Below the pieces are notes generated by a model. It saw only the letters and a list, made by a program, of their open reading frames with translations, did no database searches and was not told where the DNA came from. Both the position numbers and the translations under genes were made by a program. A DNA stretch of 9,500 nt from Alphaproteobacteria bacterium MarineAlpha3_Bin4 (lineage in GTDB: Bacteria > Pseudomonadota > Alphaproteobacteria > Rhodospirillales > Casp-alpha2), in assembly GCA_002938045.1 (NCBI GenBank), contig PTLJ01000042.1, forward strand, positions 1 to 9,500. Reading direction: 5' to 3'. Shown piece after piece: positions 1 through 7,057 of the stretch; the first letter of the stretch is position 1, and each line of letters starts with the position of its first letter.

Positions 1-909
1 AAGAATATGGTCCCGCGCCGATTTAGCGATGGCGCTTCGTTGTAGCGTCGCGAGATCCGATGCTGCTGTCGGGACGACTTGGAGACGCAGCTCTGGTTGC
101 TCGTCGCGTGACGTGAGCCCGAAGCGCACATTTTGCGGGGGGGGGTTGGGGTTTTTCGGATTGCCCGACGAGTTGTCGAACCTGACCTCCATGGTGACGA
201 CCGTTCCAGCCGGAAGGCGAAGCGGCTCGGCGAAGCGGTAATCATTCAGCCAGTCGAAATCCCAGTCGTCGATCTGCAGCAGCGTCAGTTCGATTCCATC
301 CGGGAGGATCGCCCGGCTCTTCACCTCCCTTGCCACGTTGCGCGCGAAGGGAGCGATCGCGTGAAGATCGGCCGCCACCGGTAGTCGAAATCGATCCTCG
401 ATCGTATGGTTGGCTTCACCGGCAGGAATATCGACGATCCTGTGCACCAGTGGTACCAACACCGGCACTACGTCAGCCGGCTCCTCGGCGAAGTAGAACC
501 CTATTTCCGGCTGGATGGTAGTCGGTTCCGATCCGAGGCGGAGATGCACGCGCAGCACGACATCGGCGCTTGGGCTGAGTGGCCACGCCATACTCGAGGG
601 TGGAGCGATCACCGATCGGCCTGGTGCCCACTCAAGGGCGTGCCCTCTGGGAAACACACCGTGATCCTCGATGATTCCGTCGTAGCCGGGAGCCGGGTCT
701 TCTTCGTCGGCGCCGCGCGCGTTGCCTGTGAGGTCCATGAGTACTCGGGCATGTCGGATGATGCCTGGCGCCCCGGGGCGAACGTCGACCGCCCTGATCC
801 ATTGTCGCTCGGTCAGTGATGTGCTCAGCACAAAGTTCCGGTAGATGTCACTGGTGTCCGGCGAAGCCGCGTCCAACCGGTAGCATGTCGATAGAGGAAA
901 TAGGCCTTC
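1..909 (-). pseudogene. 5'-truncated copper type II monooxygenase-like protein, C-terminal part, copper ligands mostly lost
   Basis: The minus-strand frame is open from just after a TGA (912-910) to the window edge, about 300 codons, and its C-terminus lies outside. From about 850 downward it reads as the copper type II, ascorbate-dependent monooxygenase-like fold (PHM/DBM superfamily) known from bacterial proteins that also carry cytochrome c or TPR domains. Recognisable blocks are SDIYRNFVLS, WIRAVDVRPGAPG, EIGFYFAEEP, DIPAGE, ILPDG, DDWDFDWLNDYRFAEP, LPAGT and DNSSGNPKNPNPPP. The usual N-terminal thioredoxin or cytochrome c part is missing. The first in-frame ATG (738-736) is inside the domain; TTG at 876-874 is the only plausible earlier start. 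PHM copper ligands appear replaced: the His-His pair is Arg-His (756-751), PHxH is PFAR (351-340) and the Met of DEM is Gln (99-97). Only the VHL His (546-544) and one His of the pair remain. The family call is firm. That it is a dead remnant, rather than a copper-free structural homologue, is inferred. Confidence 0.75.
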
Positions 910-944
910 TCATGGGTGGCGTACATTCGAGCGTAGGGAAGTAG
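885..944 (+). pseudogene. C-terminal tail of a BMP-type ABC transporter ATPase (remnant)
   Basis: The plus-strand frame ending at TAG 942-944 reads SIEEIGLLMGGVHSSVGK. The block (S/A)xEEIGLLMxG is what I recall at the extreme C-terminus of the NupO/YufO-like ATPases that energise BMP-family purine or nucleoside importers in Proteobacteria. It ends 8 bp before the first permease, where the ATPase gene normally sits. Upstream of about 880 the same frame gives Cys/Pro/Arg-rich sequence with no ATPase character (no Walker A, signature or Walker B motif), and the opposite strand there encodes the copper-domain remnant. I read it as the last codons of a gene whose body was lost. The match is short and from memory, so moderate confidence. 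Confidence 0.55.
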
Positions 945-952
945 GCTGCGCG

Positions 953-2029
953 ATGATCCGCCTCGAACCCCTTAAGGAGGTGTCGAAGGGCCTTCTCTAC
1001 GTGACGCCCGCGATTGCAGTCATTGTCACCATTCTTCTCGGCACTGTGATGTTCGCGGTTCTTGGCAAAGATCCGGTTCAGGCGATTTCTATCATCTTTC
1101 TGGAGCCGTTAACCAATTCCTTCGCCATCTCCGAGATGATTGTCAAGGCAACGCCGCTGATCCTGATTGGCCTTGGCCTTTCTTTTGGCTTTCGGGCGGG
1201 TATCTGGAACATCGGCGCGGAGGGGCAGTTCACTGTCGGCGCGCTGGCGGGCGGCGCTGTCGCTTTGGCGCTACACGAGGTCGAGGGAATCTGGGTGCTG
1301 CCGCTGATGTGCTTAGCGGGCATCCTGGGAGGCATGGCCTGGGCGGCTATTCCGGCGTTCCTTCGAACGCGGTTCAATACCAACGAAATCCTCGTTACTC
1401 TTATGCTGACCTATGTTGCGGTGTTGTTGCTGAGTGTCATGGTGCATGGTCCCTTGAAGGATCCGGAGGGTCTCAACTTCCCGGAAAGCCGGCTTTTTCA
1501 CGAATCGGCGATTCTTCCTATCCTAATCGAGGAGACCCGTGTCCATATCGGGTTCCTGGTCGCACTTGCTGCCGTTTTGGTCGCTTGGGTGATCCTGAGG
1601 CATCATGTCTTTGGCTATCAGGTCAAGGTCATGGGCCAGTCTCCAAGAGCCGCGAATTATGGTGGCTTCGCTCAACAACGCGTCGTCTGGACGTGCCTGA
1701 TGATCTCCGGCGGGCTTGCTGGGCTCGCCGGGCTGTTCGAAGCGGCGGGACCGGTCGGTCAACTGGTGCCAGCACTGCCCGTAGGCTATGGCTTCACGGC
1801 GATTATTGTTGCGTTCCTTGGGCGGTTGACCCCGGTCGGAATCCTACTCTCCGGTTTCGTAATGGCGCTCACCTACATTGGCGGCGAGGCTGCGCAAATC
1901 GAAATGAACCTGCCAAGCGCCGTCACTGGCGTGTTCCAGGGAATGTTCCTTTTTTCGCTTCTAGGCATCGACGTTCTAGCGAGGTACCGCATCCAAGTGT
2001 CCCGTCCGGCCTGGGCAGCGGAAAAATAA
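953..2029 (+). CDS. ABC transporter permease, purine/nucleoside importer (NupP/YufP type)
   Basis: This is a 358-residue inner-membrane permease of the BPD_transp_2 family (the branched-chain amino acid/ribose permease fold). It is one of the two channel subunits that pair with a BMP-family binding protein to import purines or nucleosides. The first hydrophobic segment is at about 14-38, and several more follow to about 340. Family signatures are RAGIWNIGAEGQ (81-92), NEILVTLML (144-152) and GFTAIIVAFLGRLTP near 277-291. Length and N-terminus look complete. The ATG at 953 follows the ATPase-like tail by 8 bp and has only a weak purine-rich ribosome site. The next permease starts 4 bp after its stop, so the two are co-translated. 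The substrate is inferred from the neighbours (guanine deaminase and the urate pathway genes); guanosine, xanthine, hypoxanthine or urate are all possible. Confidence 0.9.
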   Translation: MIRLEPLKEVSKGLLYVTPAIAVIVTILLGTVMFAVLGKDPVQAISIIFLEPLTNSFAISEMIVKATPLILIGLGLSFGFRAGIWNIGAEGQFTVGALAGGAVALALHEVEGIWVLPLMCLAGILGGMAWAAIPAFLRTRFNTNEILVTLMLTYVAVLLLSVMVHGPLKDPEGLNFPESRLFHESAILPILIEETRVHIGFLVALAAVLVAWVILRHHVFGYQVKVMGQSPRAANYGGFAQQRVVWTCLMISGGLAGLAGLFEAAGPVGQLVPALPVGYGFTAIIVAFLGRLTPVGILLSGFVMALTYIGGEAAQIEMNLPSAVTGVFQGMFLFSLLGIDVLARYRIQVSRPAWAAEK

Positions 2030-2033
2030 GGCC

Positions 2034-2954
2034 ATGGATCTTTTGGTTCTCATCCTGCAAGGGGTAATAGTTTCGGCAACGTCCTTGGTTTTTGCGGCGA
2101 TCGGTGAACTAGTGGTCGAGCGGGCTGGTGTCCTTAACCTCGGCCTCGAGGGTATGATGGTCCTGGGAGCCATCGCCGGTTTTGCAGTGACGTTAGATAC
2201 GGGCTCCTACGTCGTTGGCATCGCCGCTGCCGCCGTTACCGGCGCTATTGCTGCCAGCCTGTTCGGATTCTTGACCCAGATTCTTTTGTCCAACCAGGTG
2301 GCGACGGGGTTAGCGCTGACCATCTTCGGGCTCGGCCTTTCTGCCCTTTTGGGGCAGGGATATTCGGGGGAATCGACCGAGCCGTTAGCCAAAATCCATA
2401 TCTTCTTCTTGTCCGACATCCCTATCGTCGGTCCTTTGATGTTCTCCCACGATCCGCTTGTTTATCTCTCGCTCGCGCTCGCCGTCGGGGTCGCCTGGTT
2501 CCTCGCTAAGACCCGGACCGGCTTGATTCTCCGGGCTATCGGCGAAAACCACGACGCGGCGCACGCGATTGGCTATAGCGTCGTCGGCGTTCGAATGGCG
2601 GCGTTGTTGTTCGGCGGAGCCTGCGCCGGGGTCGGAGGGGCTTATCTTTCTACCGTGCAGACGCCGCTCTGGGTCGAGAATATAACCGCAGGACGAGGCT
2701 GGATTGCGCTCGCCATTGTCGTCTTTTCGGCGTGGCGACCAGGTCGGGCGCTGCTGGGCGCATACCTCTTCGGCGGGGTTACCATAGTGCAGCTGCACGT
2801 CCAGGGTTTTGGCATCGACATCGAGGCACAGTATCTTTCAATGCTACCGTACCTGGTGACTATCCTCGTGCTGGTGCTAATCTCACACGACAAGGCGCGG
2901 ATTAGCCTTAACGCGCCGGCATGTCTTGCCAAACCGTTCTTTGTATCGTCTTGA
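2034..2954 (+). CDS. ABC transporter permease, purine/nucleoside importer (NupQ/YufQ type)
   Basis: This 306-residue protein is the second BPD_transp_2 permease and forms the heteromeric membrane channel with the preceding gene. Signatures are ERAGVLNLGLEGMMVLGA (29-46), GENHDAAHAIGYSV in the second half and the usual alternating hydrophobic helices throughout. Its C-terminus ends in a short polar tail (LNAPACLAKPF), as in family members. The start at 2034 is 4 bp past the upstream stop, with the ribosome site probably within AAAAATAAGG. The gene is followed by a 62-bp gap and then the binding-protein gene in the same direction. The two-permease arrangement is diagnostic of the BMP-dependent purine/nucleoside importer class. 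The exact substrate cannot be read from sequence. Confidence 0.9.
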   Translation: MDLLVLILQGVIVSATSLVFAAIGELVVERAGVLNLGLEGMMVLGAIAGFAVTLDTGSYVVGIAAAAVTGAIAASLFGFLTQILLSNQVATGLALTIFGLGLSALLGQGYSGESTEPLAKIHIFFLSDIPIVGPLMFSHDPLVYLSLALAVGVAWFLAKTRTGLILRAIGENHDAAHAIGYSVVGVRMAALLFGGACAGVGGAYLSTVQTPLWVENITAGRGWIALAIVVFSAWRPGRALLGAYLFGGVTIVQLHVQGFGIDIEAQYLSMLPYLVTILVLVLISHDKARISLNAPACLAKPFFVSS

Positions 2955-2990
2955 ACTTGAGGCTGAACCGAAACCACCCTTCTTGAGTAA

Positions 2991-3010
2991 CTTTATTAAT
3001 TAAAGGAGAA
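2991..3010 (+). promoter_or_regulatory. AT-rich palindrome overlapping the ribosome-binding site of the BMP gene
   Basis: CTTTA (2991-2995) and TAAAG (3001-3005) are inverted repeats around TTAAT. Inside them lies the 8-bp palindrome TTAATTAA (2996-3003). The right arm runs into a strong Shine-Dalgarno, AAAGGAG (3002-3008), placed well for the ATG at 3017. The strong ribosome site fits a binding protein made in excess over its permeases. An operator role is speculative, but the same TAATTAA core recurs in the puuD-puuE divergent region. Confidence 0.35.
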
Positions 3011-3016
3011 GCAGAC

Positions 3017-4099
3017 ATGAAACACATCATACGAAAACTAATTACCGGCACGGCTACCGTCGCACTGGCGTTTTCGATCGGAATCGCAAGTGCAGCGGCG
3101 AAGACAAAGGTGGGCTTCGTCTATGTCGGCCCCATTGGCGACCACGGTTGGTCCTACGCGCACAACGAGGGCCGTCTCGCCGTTGAGAAGGCCTTCGGCG
3201 ACAAGGTCAAAACGACCTACGTGGAGAATGTCTCGGAAGGTCCGGACGCTGAGCGGGTAATCCAGCAGTTGGCGCAAAGCGGCCACGGCATAATCTTCAC
3301 CACATCCTTCGGTTTTATGAATCCGACCCTTAAAGTCGCCAAACGGTTTCCGAAGGTGAAGTTCGAACACGCTACCGGTTTCAAGCGAGCGGAAAACGTT
3401 GCAACCTATTCCGGGCGCTTTTACGAAGGTCGGCACGTCATCGGGCTGATTGCCGGCAAGATGACCAAGACCAACACGATTGGCTATATTGCCTCGTTCC
3501 CGATTCCTGAAGTCGTCCGCGGCATTAACGCAGCTTACCTCGCGGCCAGGAGCGTCAATCCGGCCGTCAAGTTCAAGATTATTTGGGTTAGCACTTGGGT
3601 TGATCCAGGCAAGGAGGCAGATGCGGCGAAGGCGCTTATCGATCAGGGCGCAGACGTGTTGATGCAGCACACCGACTCGCCCGCCGCCATACAGACTGCC
3701 GAAAAGAAAGGTGTCTTCGCCTTCGGTCAGGCTTCCGACATGGTTAAATTCGGCCCGAAAGCACAACTGACGGCTATCGTTGACGACTGGGGCCCCTACT
3801 ACGTCTCGCGCGTGAAGGCAGTGATGGACGGCACCTGGAAGAGCCAGGATACCTGGGATGGCATCGGTCCCGGCATGGTCGTGATGGCGCCATTCTCTAA
3901 ACGCATTCCCGAGAACGTGCGCGCCATGGCTGCCAAGGCCCGTGACGCCATAGCTAGCGGCAAGTTGCATCCTTTCACCGGACCTATCAACAAGCAGGAC
4001 GGCTCGCCTTGGTTGAAGGCAGGAGAGACAGCACAAGACGGTGCCCTCGCCGGCATGAACTTTTATGTTGAGGGCGTCGAAGGCTCGCTGCCTAAGTAA
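3017..4099 (+). CDS. BMP/PnrA-family periplasmic purine or nucleoside-binding protein
   Basis: This 360-residue substrate-binding protein captures the solute in the periplasm and delivers it to the two permeases upstream. A Sec signal peptide is clear: basic MKHIIRK, a hydrophobic stretch to about residue 24, then ASAAA with cleavage near 28. There is no lipobox Cys, so it is a soluble periplasmic protein, unlike PnrA/BmpA lipoproteins of Gram-positives and spirochaetes. Family features are KVGFVYVGPIGDHGWSYAHN (31-50), GIIFTTSFGFMN (91-102), the EGRHVIGLIAGKMT block (137-150), the GYIASFPIPEVVRGINA region and DVLMQHTDSPA (213-223). The start is fixed by AAAGGAG 8 bp upstream. In this operon the binding-protein gene lies downstream of both permeases, ending at a terminator. 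Purine specificity is inferred from context. Family call very secure. Confidence 0.92.
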   Translation: MKHIIRKLITGTATVALAFSIGIASAAAKTKVGFVYVGPIGDHGWSYAHNEGRLAVEKAFGDKVKTTYVENVSEGPDAERVIQQLAQSGHGIIFTTSFGFMNPTLKVAKRFPKVKFEHATGFKRAENVATYSGRFYEGRHVIGLIAGKMTKTNTIGYIASFPIPEVVRGINAAYLAARSVNPAVKFKIIWVSTWVDPGKEADAAKALIDQGADVLMQHTDSPAAIQTAEKKGVFAFGQASDMVKFGPKAQLTAIVDDWGPYYVSRVKAVMDGTWKSQDTWDGIGPGMVVMAPFSKRIPENVRAMAAKARDAIASGKLHPFTGPINKQDGSPWLKAGETAQDGALAGMNFYVEGVEGSLPK

Positions 4100-4107
4100 G
4101 TAAACCC

Positions 4108-4145
4108 GACGGCGGTCCGGCCACGCGCCGGGCCGTCCTTTTTTT
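4108..4145 (+). terminator. Rho-independent terminator after the binding-protein gene
   Basis: The stem GGTCCGGC (4114-4121) pairs with GCCGGGCC (4127-4134) with one G-U pair and a five-base loop. GAC (4108-4110) can add three outer pairs with GTC across a small bulge. Seven T residues follow (4139-4145). It lies 8 bp after the stop at 4099 and 28 bp before guanine deaminase, so the importer and guaD may be only partly co-transcribed. Confidence 0.8.
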
Positions 4146-4173
4146 GTCCATAATGTGAAACGGGCGCGACGTT

Positions 4174-5478
4174 ATGACGGAAAGCCTGGTGCTAAAAGGG
4201 CAAATCCTAACGTTTTCCGACGATCCGTTCGCGGTGGGACCAGAGGCGGCGGTCACGCACCATTCGGACGGGGCTGTCTGGATTGAGGACGGCCTAATCC
4301 GGGCCGTTGGTGCTAAACCGGAGGTTCTCAGCCAGGCCCAAGGCGCCTCCATCGTTGATCATGGGAACTGCCTGATCACCGCTGGGTTCGTCGATTGCCA
4401 TGCCCACTATCCGCAACTGCCAATAATTGCGTCCTACGGCACGCAGCTTCTGGAATGGTTGGAAAAGTACACCTTCCCCATCGAATCTACCTTCGGCAAC
4501 ACCACATATAGTCGCGAGGTCGCCGACTTCTTCCTGGAGGAATGCCTTCGGAACGGCATCACCACCTCCTGCGTCTATGCCACCGTGCATCCGGAATCCG
4601 TCGACGCCTTCTTTGAAGCCTCTATTGCGCGAGGTCTTAGGATGGCCTGTGGCAAGGTGCTGATGGACCGGAACGCCCCCGAGGCGCTAACAGACACGGA
4701 GCAATCGGGTTACGACCAGACTAAGGCTCTTATCGAGAAATGGCACGGCGTCGGCCGCAACGTTTACGCCATTTCGCCCCGGTTCGCGCTGACGTCGACG
4801 CCCGCGCAATTGGAAGTCGCTGGTGCACTCTGGCGGGAACACCCCGGCACTTTAATGCAAACGCATCTCTCGGAGAACCCAAAGGAGATCAATTGGGTAG
4901 CGGAGCTCTTCCCGGACGCGCCGGATTATTTCGGTGTCTACGAGACATTCGGCCTCTCTGGGCCCGGCGCGATCTTCGGTCACGCCATCTACCTAACAAA
5001 GCGCGAGCGAACAGCAATCCGAGACTCCGGCTCGGCCATCGCCCATTGCCCAACATCCAACACCTTCATCGGCTCGGGCCTTTTCGATATGGAAGGGCTC
5101 CGGGATATCGATCAACCGGTCTCCGTCGGCCTCGCGACGGACGTAGCTGGAGGCACGTCCCTCTCCATGTTCGCGACCATGCGGTCGGCATATGAAGTCG
5201 CCCAGCTAAAGGGTTATAGCCTACACCCGGCCAAGGCCTGGTACCTTGCGACAGTCGGCTCGGCAAGGGCGATGCGGCTGGAAGATCGTATCGGCAATCT
5301 AGCGCCCGGTATGGAGGCTGATATCGCCGTCATAGATCTTACCTCGACGCCGTTGATCGAACGCCGCATGGCGGGAGCCGAGAGCCTATGGGACGCGCTT
5401 TTCGCGCAGATCATTCTTGCCGACGATCGGGCGGTTCGGTCCGTGTACGTGGCTGGCAACTCAGTCAAATCGACGTGA
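4174..5478 (+). CDS. guaD: Guanine deaminase
   Basis: A 434-residue zinc amidohydrolase that converts guanine to xanthine and ammonia in the cytoplasm, the entry from guanine into the urate pathway. Metal and catalytic residues are all visible: HxH in VDCHAHYPQ (H76, H78), the third His in QTHLSEN (H231), GHAIYL (H270) and the catalytic Asp in ATDVAGG (D323). These match the spacing of characterised guanine deaminases. The substrate-site blocks EKYTFPIE, SPRFALT and HCPTSNTFIGSG are also present. Full length for the family. No strong Shine-Dalgarno precedes ATG 4174, but the next in-frame upstream ATG (4153) is immediately followed by TGA, so 4174 is the sensible start. Placed directly after a purine importer, it likely processes the imported base or the product of imported guanosine. 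Confidence 0.95.
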   Translation: MTESLVLKGQILTFSDDPFAVGPEAAVTHHSDGAVWIEDGLIRAVGAKPEVLSQAQGASIVDHGNCLITAGFVDCHAHYPQLPIIASYGTQLLEWLEKYTFPIESTFGNTTYSREVADFFLEECLRNGITTSCVYATVHPESVDAFFEASIARGLRMACGKVLMDRNAPEALTDTEQSGYDQTKALIEKWHGVGRNVYAISPRFALTSTPAQLEVAGALWREHPGTLMQTHLSENPKEINWVAELFPDAPDYFGVYETFGLSGPGAIFGHAIYLTKRERTAIRDSGSAIAHCPTSNTFIGSGLFDMEGLRDIDQPVSVGLATDVAGGTSLSMFATMRSAYEVAQLKGYSLHPAKAWYLATVGSARAMRLEDRIGNLAPGMEADIAVIDLTSTPLIERRMAGAESLWDALFAQIILADDRAVRSVYVAGNSVKST

Positions 5479-5676
5479 CGATAGAAAAAAGGAAATACTA
5501 GAGATGGGAATCTCGCGTCTGGAACCTCTCAACCCATCTCCAATATCTCCTTATCTTGATTCGATTACTCCGAGCGGGTAGCCAATAATTTATCAGCCCG
5601 CAATATTCCGGAAGCCTTCGACTATGGTCACGAGGTCATCGGCGGTTCTCGCCGGCAACCTCTAAAAAATAGTGGT
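5479..5676. other. Intergenic region between convergent guaD and puuD
   Basis: This 198-bp stretch lies between the 3' ends of guaD (plus) and puuD (minus). I see no coding frame in it. It holds the 8-bp inverted repeat listed separately and otherwise AT-richer sequence with no recognisable motif. A shared terminator would be expected here, but no classic GC stem with a T run is apparent. Confidence 0.6.
5501..5540. repeat. Perfect 8-bp inverted repeat, 24-bp spacer
   Basis: GAGATGGG (5501-5508) and CCCATCTC (5533-5540) are exact inverted copies separated by 24 bp, with no flanking T run in either direction. It could be a weak bidirectional terminator hairpin between convergent genes, or chance. 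Confidence 0.35.
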
Positions 5677-6873
5677 CTACTCGTCCGGCATCCCGGCCCG
5701 AATCCAAGTGCCGAGCTGCGCCCGCTCTTCGGCCGTCATCTCGGTCTTATTGCCGATCGGCATGGCGTCGGTTAGTACCGACTGAGCCAGCACCTTGGCT
5801 GCGTGAGCTTTTAGCATTGCTGCATCGTCGAACTTGATACCACCTGGCGCCACGCCAACATCCTCGTCGCTGGGCCTGTCGGAATGACAGGGCGTGCAGC
5901 GGACCTGCACGATGGCCAGCGCCTCTGGGGTTAACACCTTGCCCTCGAGGGGGATGTCACCATCCGGCTTCCAAGCGGTCAGTATGATCAGCGCAACCGC
6001 CAAGATAATCGCTATTGGCCATTGCCAGAGAAGGGCATTCCCCGTTCGGCCAGCGTTCCGGGCGTTGAAAAATTCGCGCACGACGCCACCGAGAACCAAC
6101 ACCAGGGCAACTACTAGCCAACTCCAGTCATGCCCAAAAACTACTGGGTAGTGGATAGAGATCATCATGAAAAGGACTGGAAGCGTCAGGTAGTTGTTGT
6201 GTGTCGATCTGAGCTTTGCTGCCTTACCCATCGCTGGGTCCGGGGTCTCACCGATGGTTAGCGCGGTGACGACCCTCTTCTGGTTGGGGATAATCACCAA
6301 GAATACGTTGGCCGACATCATTGTCGCGATCATCGCGCCTACGTGGAGGAACGCGGCGCGGTCGGAGAACACCAAACCGAACCCGTAAGCCGAAAAAACG
6401 ATGAAGACGAAGAGAACACCGAAAAGTATCGCGCTCCGTTCGCGTAAGGGTGAGCGGCAGAGGAGGTCGTACACAATCCAGCCAAGGACCAGCGATGTCA
6501 CCGAAATAGAGATAGCTGCCGCCGGCGAAAGGTCCAGCACCGAGCGATCGATTAGATAGCTCTCAGCTCCCCAGTAATAGACGATGACCATCAGAGCGAA
6601 GCCCGAAATCCAGGTCATGTAGGCTTCCCACTTGAACCAGTGCAGTTCCGCCGGCATTCGCCCGGGCGCCACGAGGAACTTCTGAATGTGATAAAAACCG
6701 CCGCCGTGTATGGACCAGTTCTCGCCATTGGCGCCGTCTTCTAACGTCCCGTAGTCCCTCAGGCTATTGTCCAGCCACATGAAGTAGAACGATGAGCCTA
6801 TCCAGGCGATGGCCGTGATCATATGCAGCCAGCGAACCAGAAGTCCGAACCAGTCGTGTAGCAGTATCTCCAT
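5677..6873 (-). CDS. puuD: Membrane-bound urate hydroxylase with C-terminal cytochrome c domain (PuuD)
   Basis: This 398-residue integral membrane protein oxidises urate to 5-hydroxyisourate and is expected to pass electrons to the respiratory chain rather than to O2 directly, unlike soluble uricase. The N-terminal ~300 residues are the urate oxidase N domain with about eight hydrophobic helices. Conserved blocks are RWLHMITAIAWIGSSFYFMWLD (14-35, given in part), WSIHGGGFYHIQKF (53-66), HWFKWEAYMTW (78-88), NVFLVIIPNQK (189-199) and RSTHNNYLTLP (222-232). The tail carries a haem c site, CTPCH (326-330), and a likely axial Met in AMPIGN (M371). Length is normal. The ATG at 6873 is preceded by GGGAG at a good distance on the minus strand. 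It is divergent from puuE-uraD, which process its product. Very confident. Confidence 0.95.
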   Translation of the reverse strand: MEILLHDWFGLLVRWLHMITAIAWIGSSFYFMWLDNSLRDYGTLEDGANGENWSIHGGGFYHIQKFLVAPGRMPAELHWFKWEAYMTWISGFALMVIVYYWGAESYLIDRSVLDLSPAAAISISVTSLVLGWIVYDLLCRSPLRERSAILFGVLFVFIVFSAYGFGLVFSDRAAFLHVGAMIATMMSANVFLVIIPNQKRVVTALTIGETPDPAMGKAAKLRSTHNNYLTLPVLFMMISIHYPVVFGHDWSWLVVALVLVLGGVVREFFNARNAGRTGNALLWQWPIAIILAVALIILTAWKPDGDIPLEGKVLTPEALAIVQVRCTPCHSDRPSDEDVGVAPGGIKFDDAAMLKAHAAKVLAQSVLTDAMPIGNKTEMTAEERAQLGTWIRAGMPDE

Positions 6874-7057
6874 TCAAGTCTCCCGCGTGGCCGTTCGCAA
6901 CTAGGTGAGGCCAGCTGGTGTGATCCTAACCGCTGAAGTGACAGACGTAATTAATGGATTTAATACTTCACCTTCGAAAACATTTTGATAATCGTGTTGA
7001 TTGTTAAGGGTTAGTGTACGATCGATTTCAACTAGGAAAAATTGGAAAGAGAGGCCT
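6874..7057. promoter_or_regulatory. Divergent puuD / puuE-uraD promoter region with candidate operators
   Basis: This 184-bp AT-rich gap separates two divergent transcripts of one pathway and should hold both promoters. An inverted repeat ATTAA-TGGAT-TTAAT lies at 6950-6964 and a weaker one, AATC-GTGTT-GATT, at about 6990-7002. Either could bind a purine-responsive regulator. TTGAT-type hexamers occur at 6985-6990 and 6997-7002, but I could not pair either with a convincing -10 at 16-18 bp. No regulator gene lies in the window. The promoter role is inferred from gene orientation. Confidence 0.5.

Noticed and set aside
406..819. A 137-codon plus-strand open frame
   Set aside because: The opposite strand in this stretch encodes clear copper-domain family sequence over its whole length, so the plus-strand frame is a shadow.
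1309..2067. A 252-codon plus-strand frame overlapping the first permease
   Set aside because: It is a different frame of the permease gene, rich in Arg/Trp/Cys without membrane or enzymatic motifs; the permease frame has clear family signatures.
3038..4036. A 332-codon open frame on the minus strand
   Set aside because: It lies fully antisense to the binding-protein gene and is Cys/Arg/Gly-rich with no recognisable fold; it is a by-product of GC-rich codon bias.
6974..7022. A sigma-70 promoter built from TTGATT (6997-7002) and TACGAT (7017-7022)
   Set aside because: The spacer is only 14 bp and other hexamer pairs fit no better, so I list only the region, not a defined promoter.
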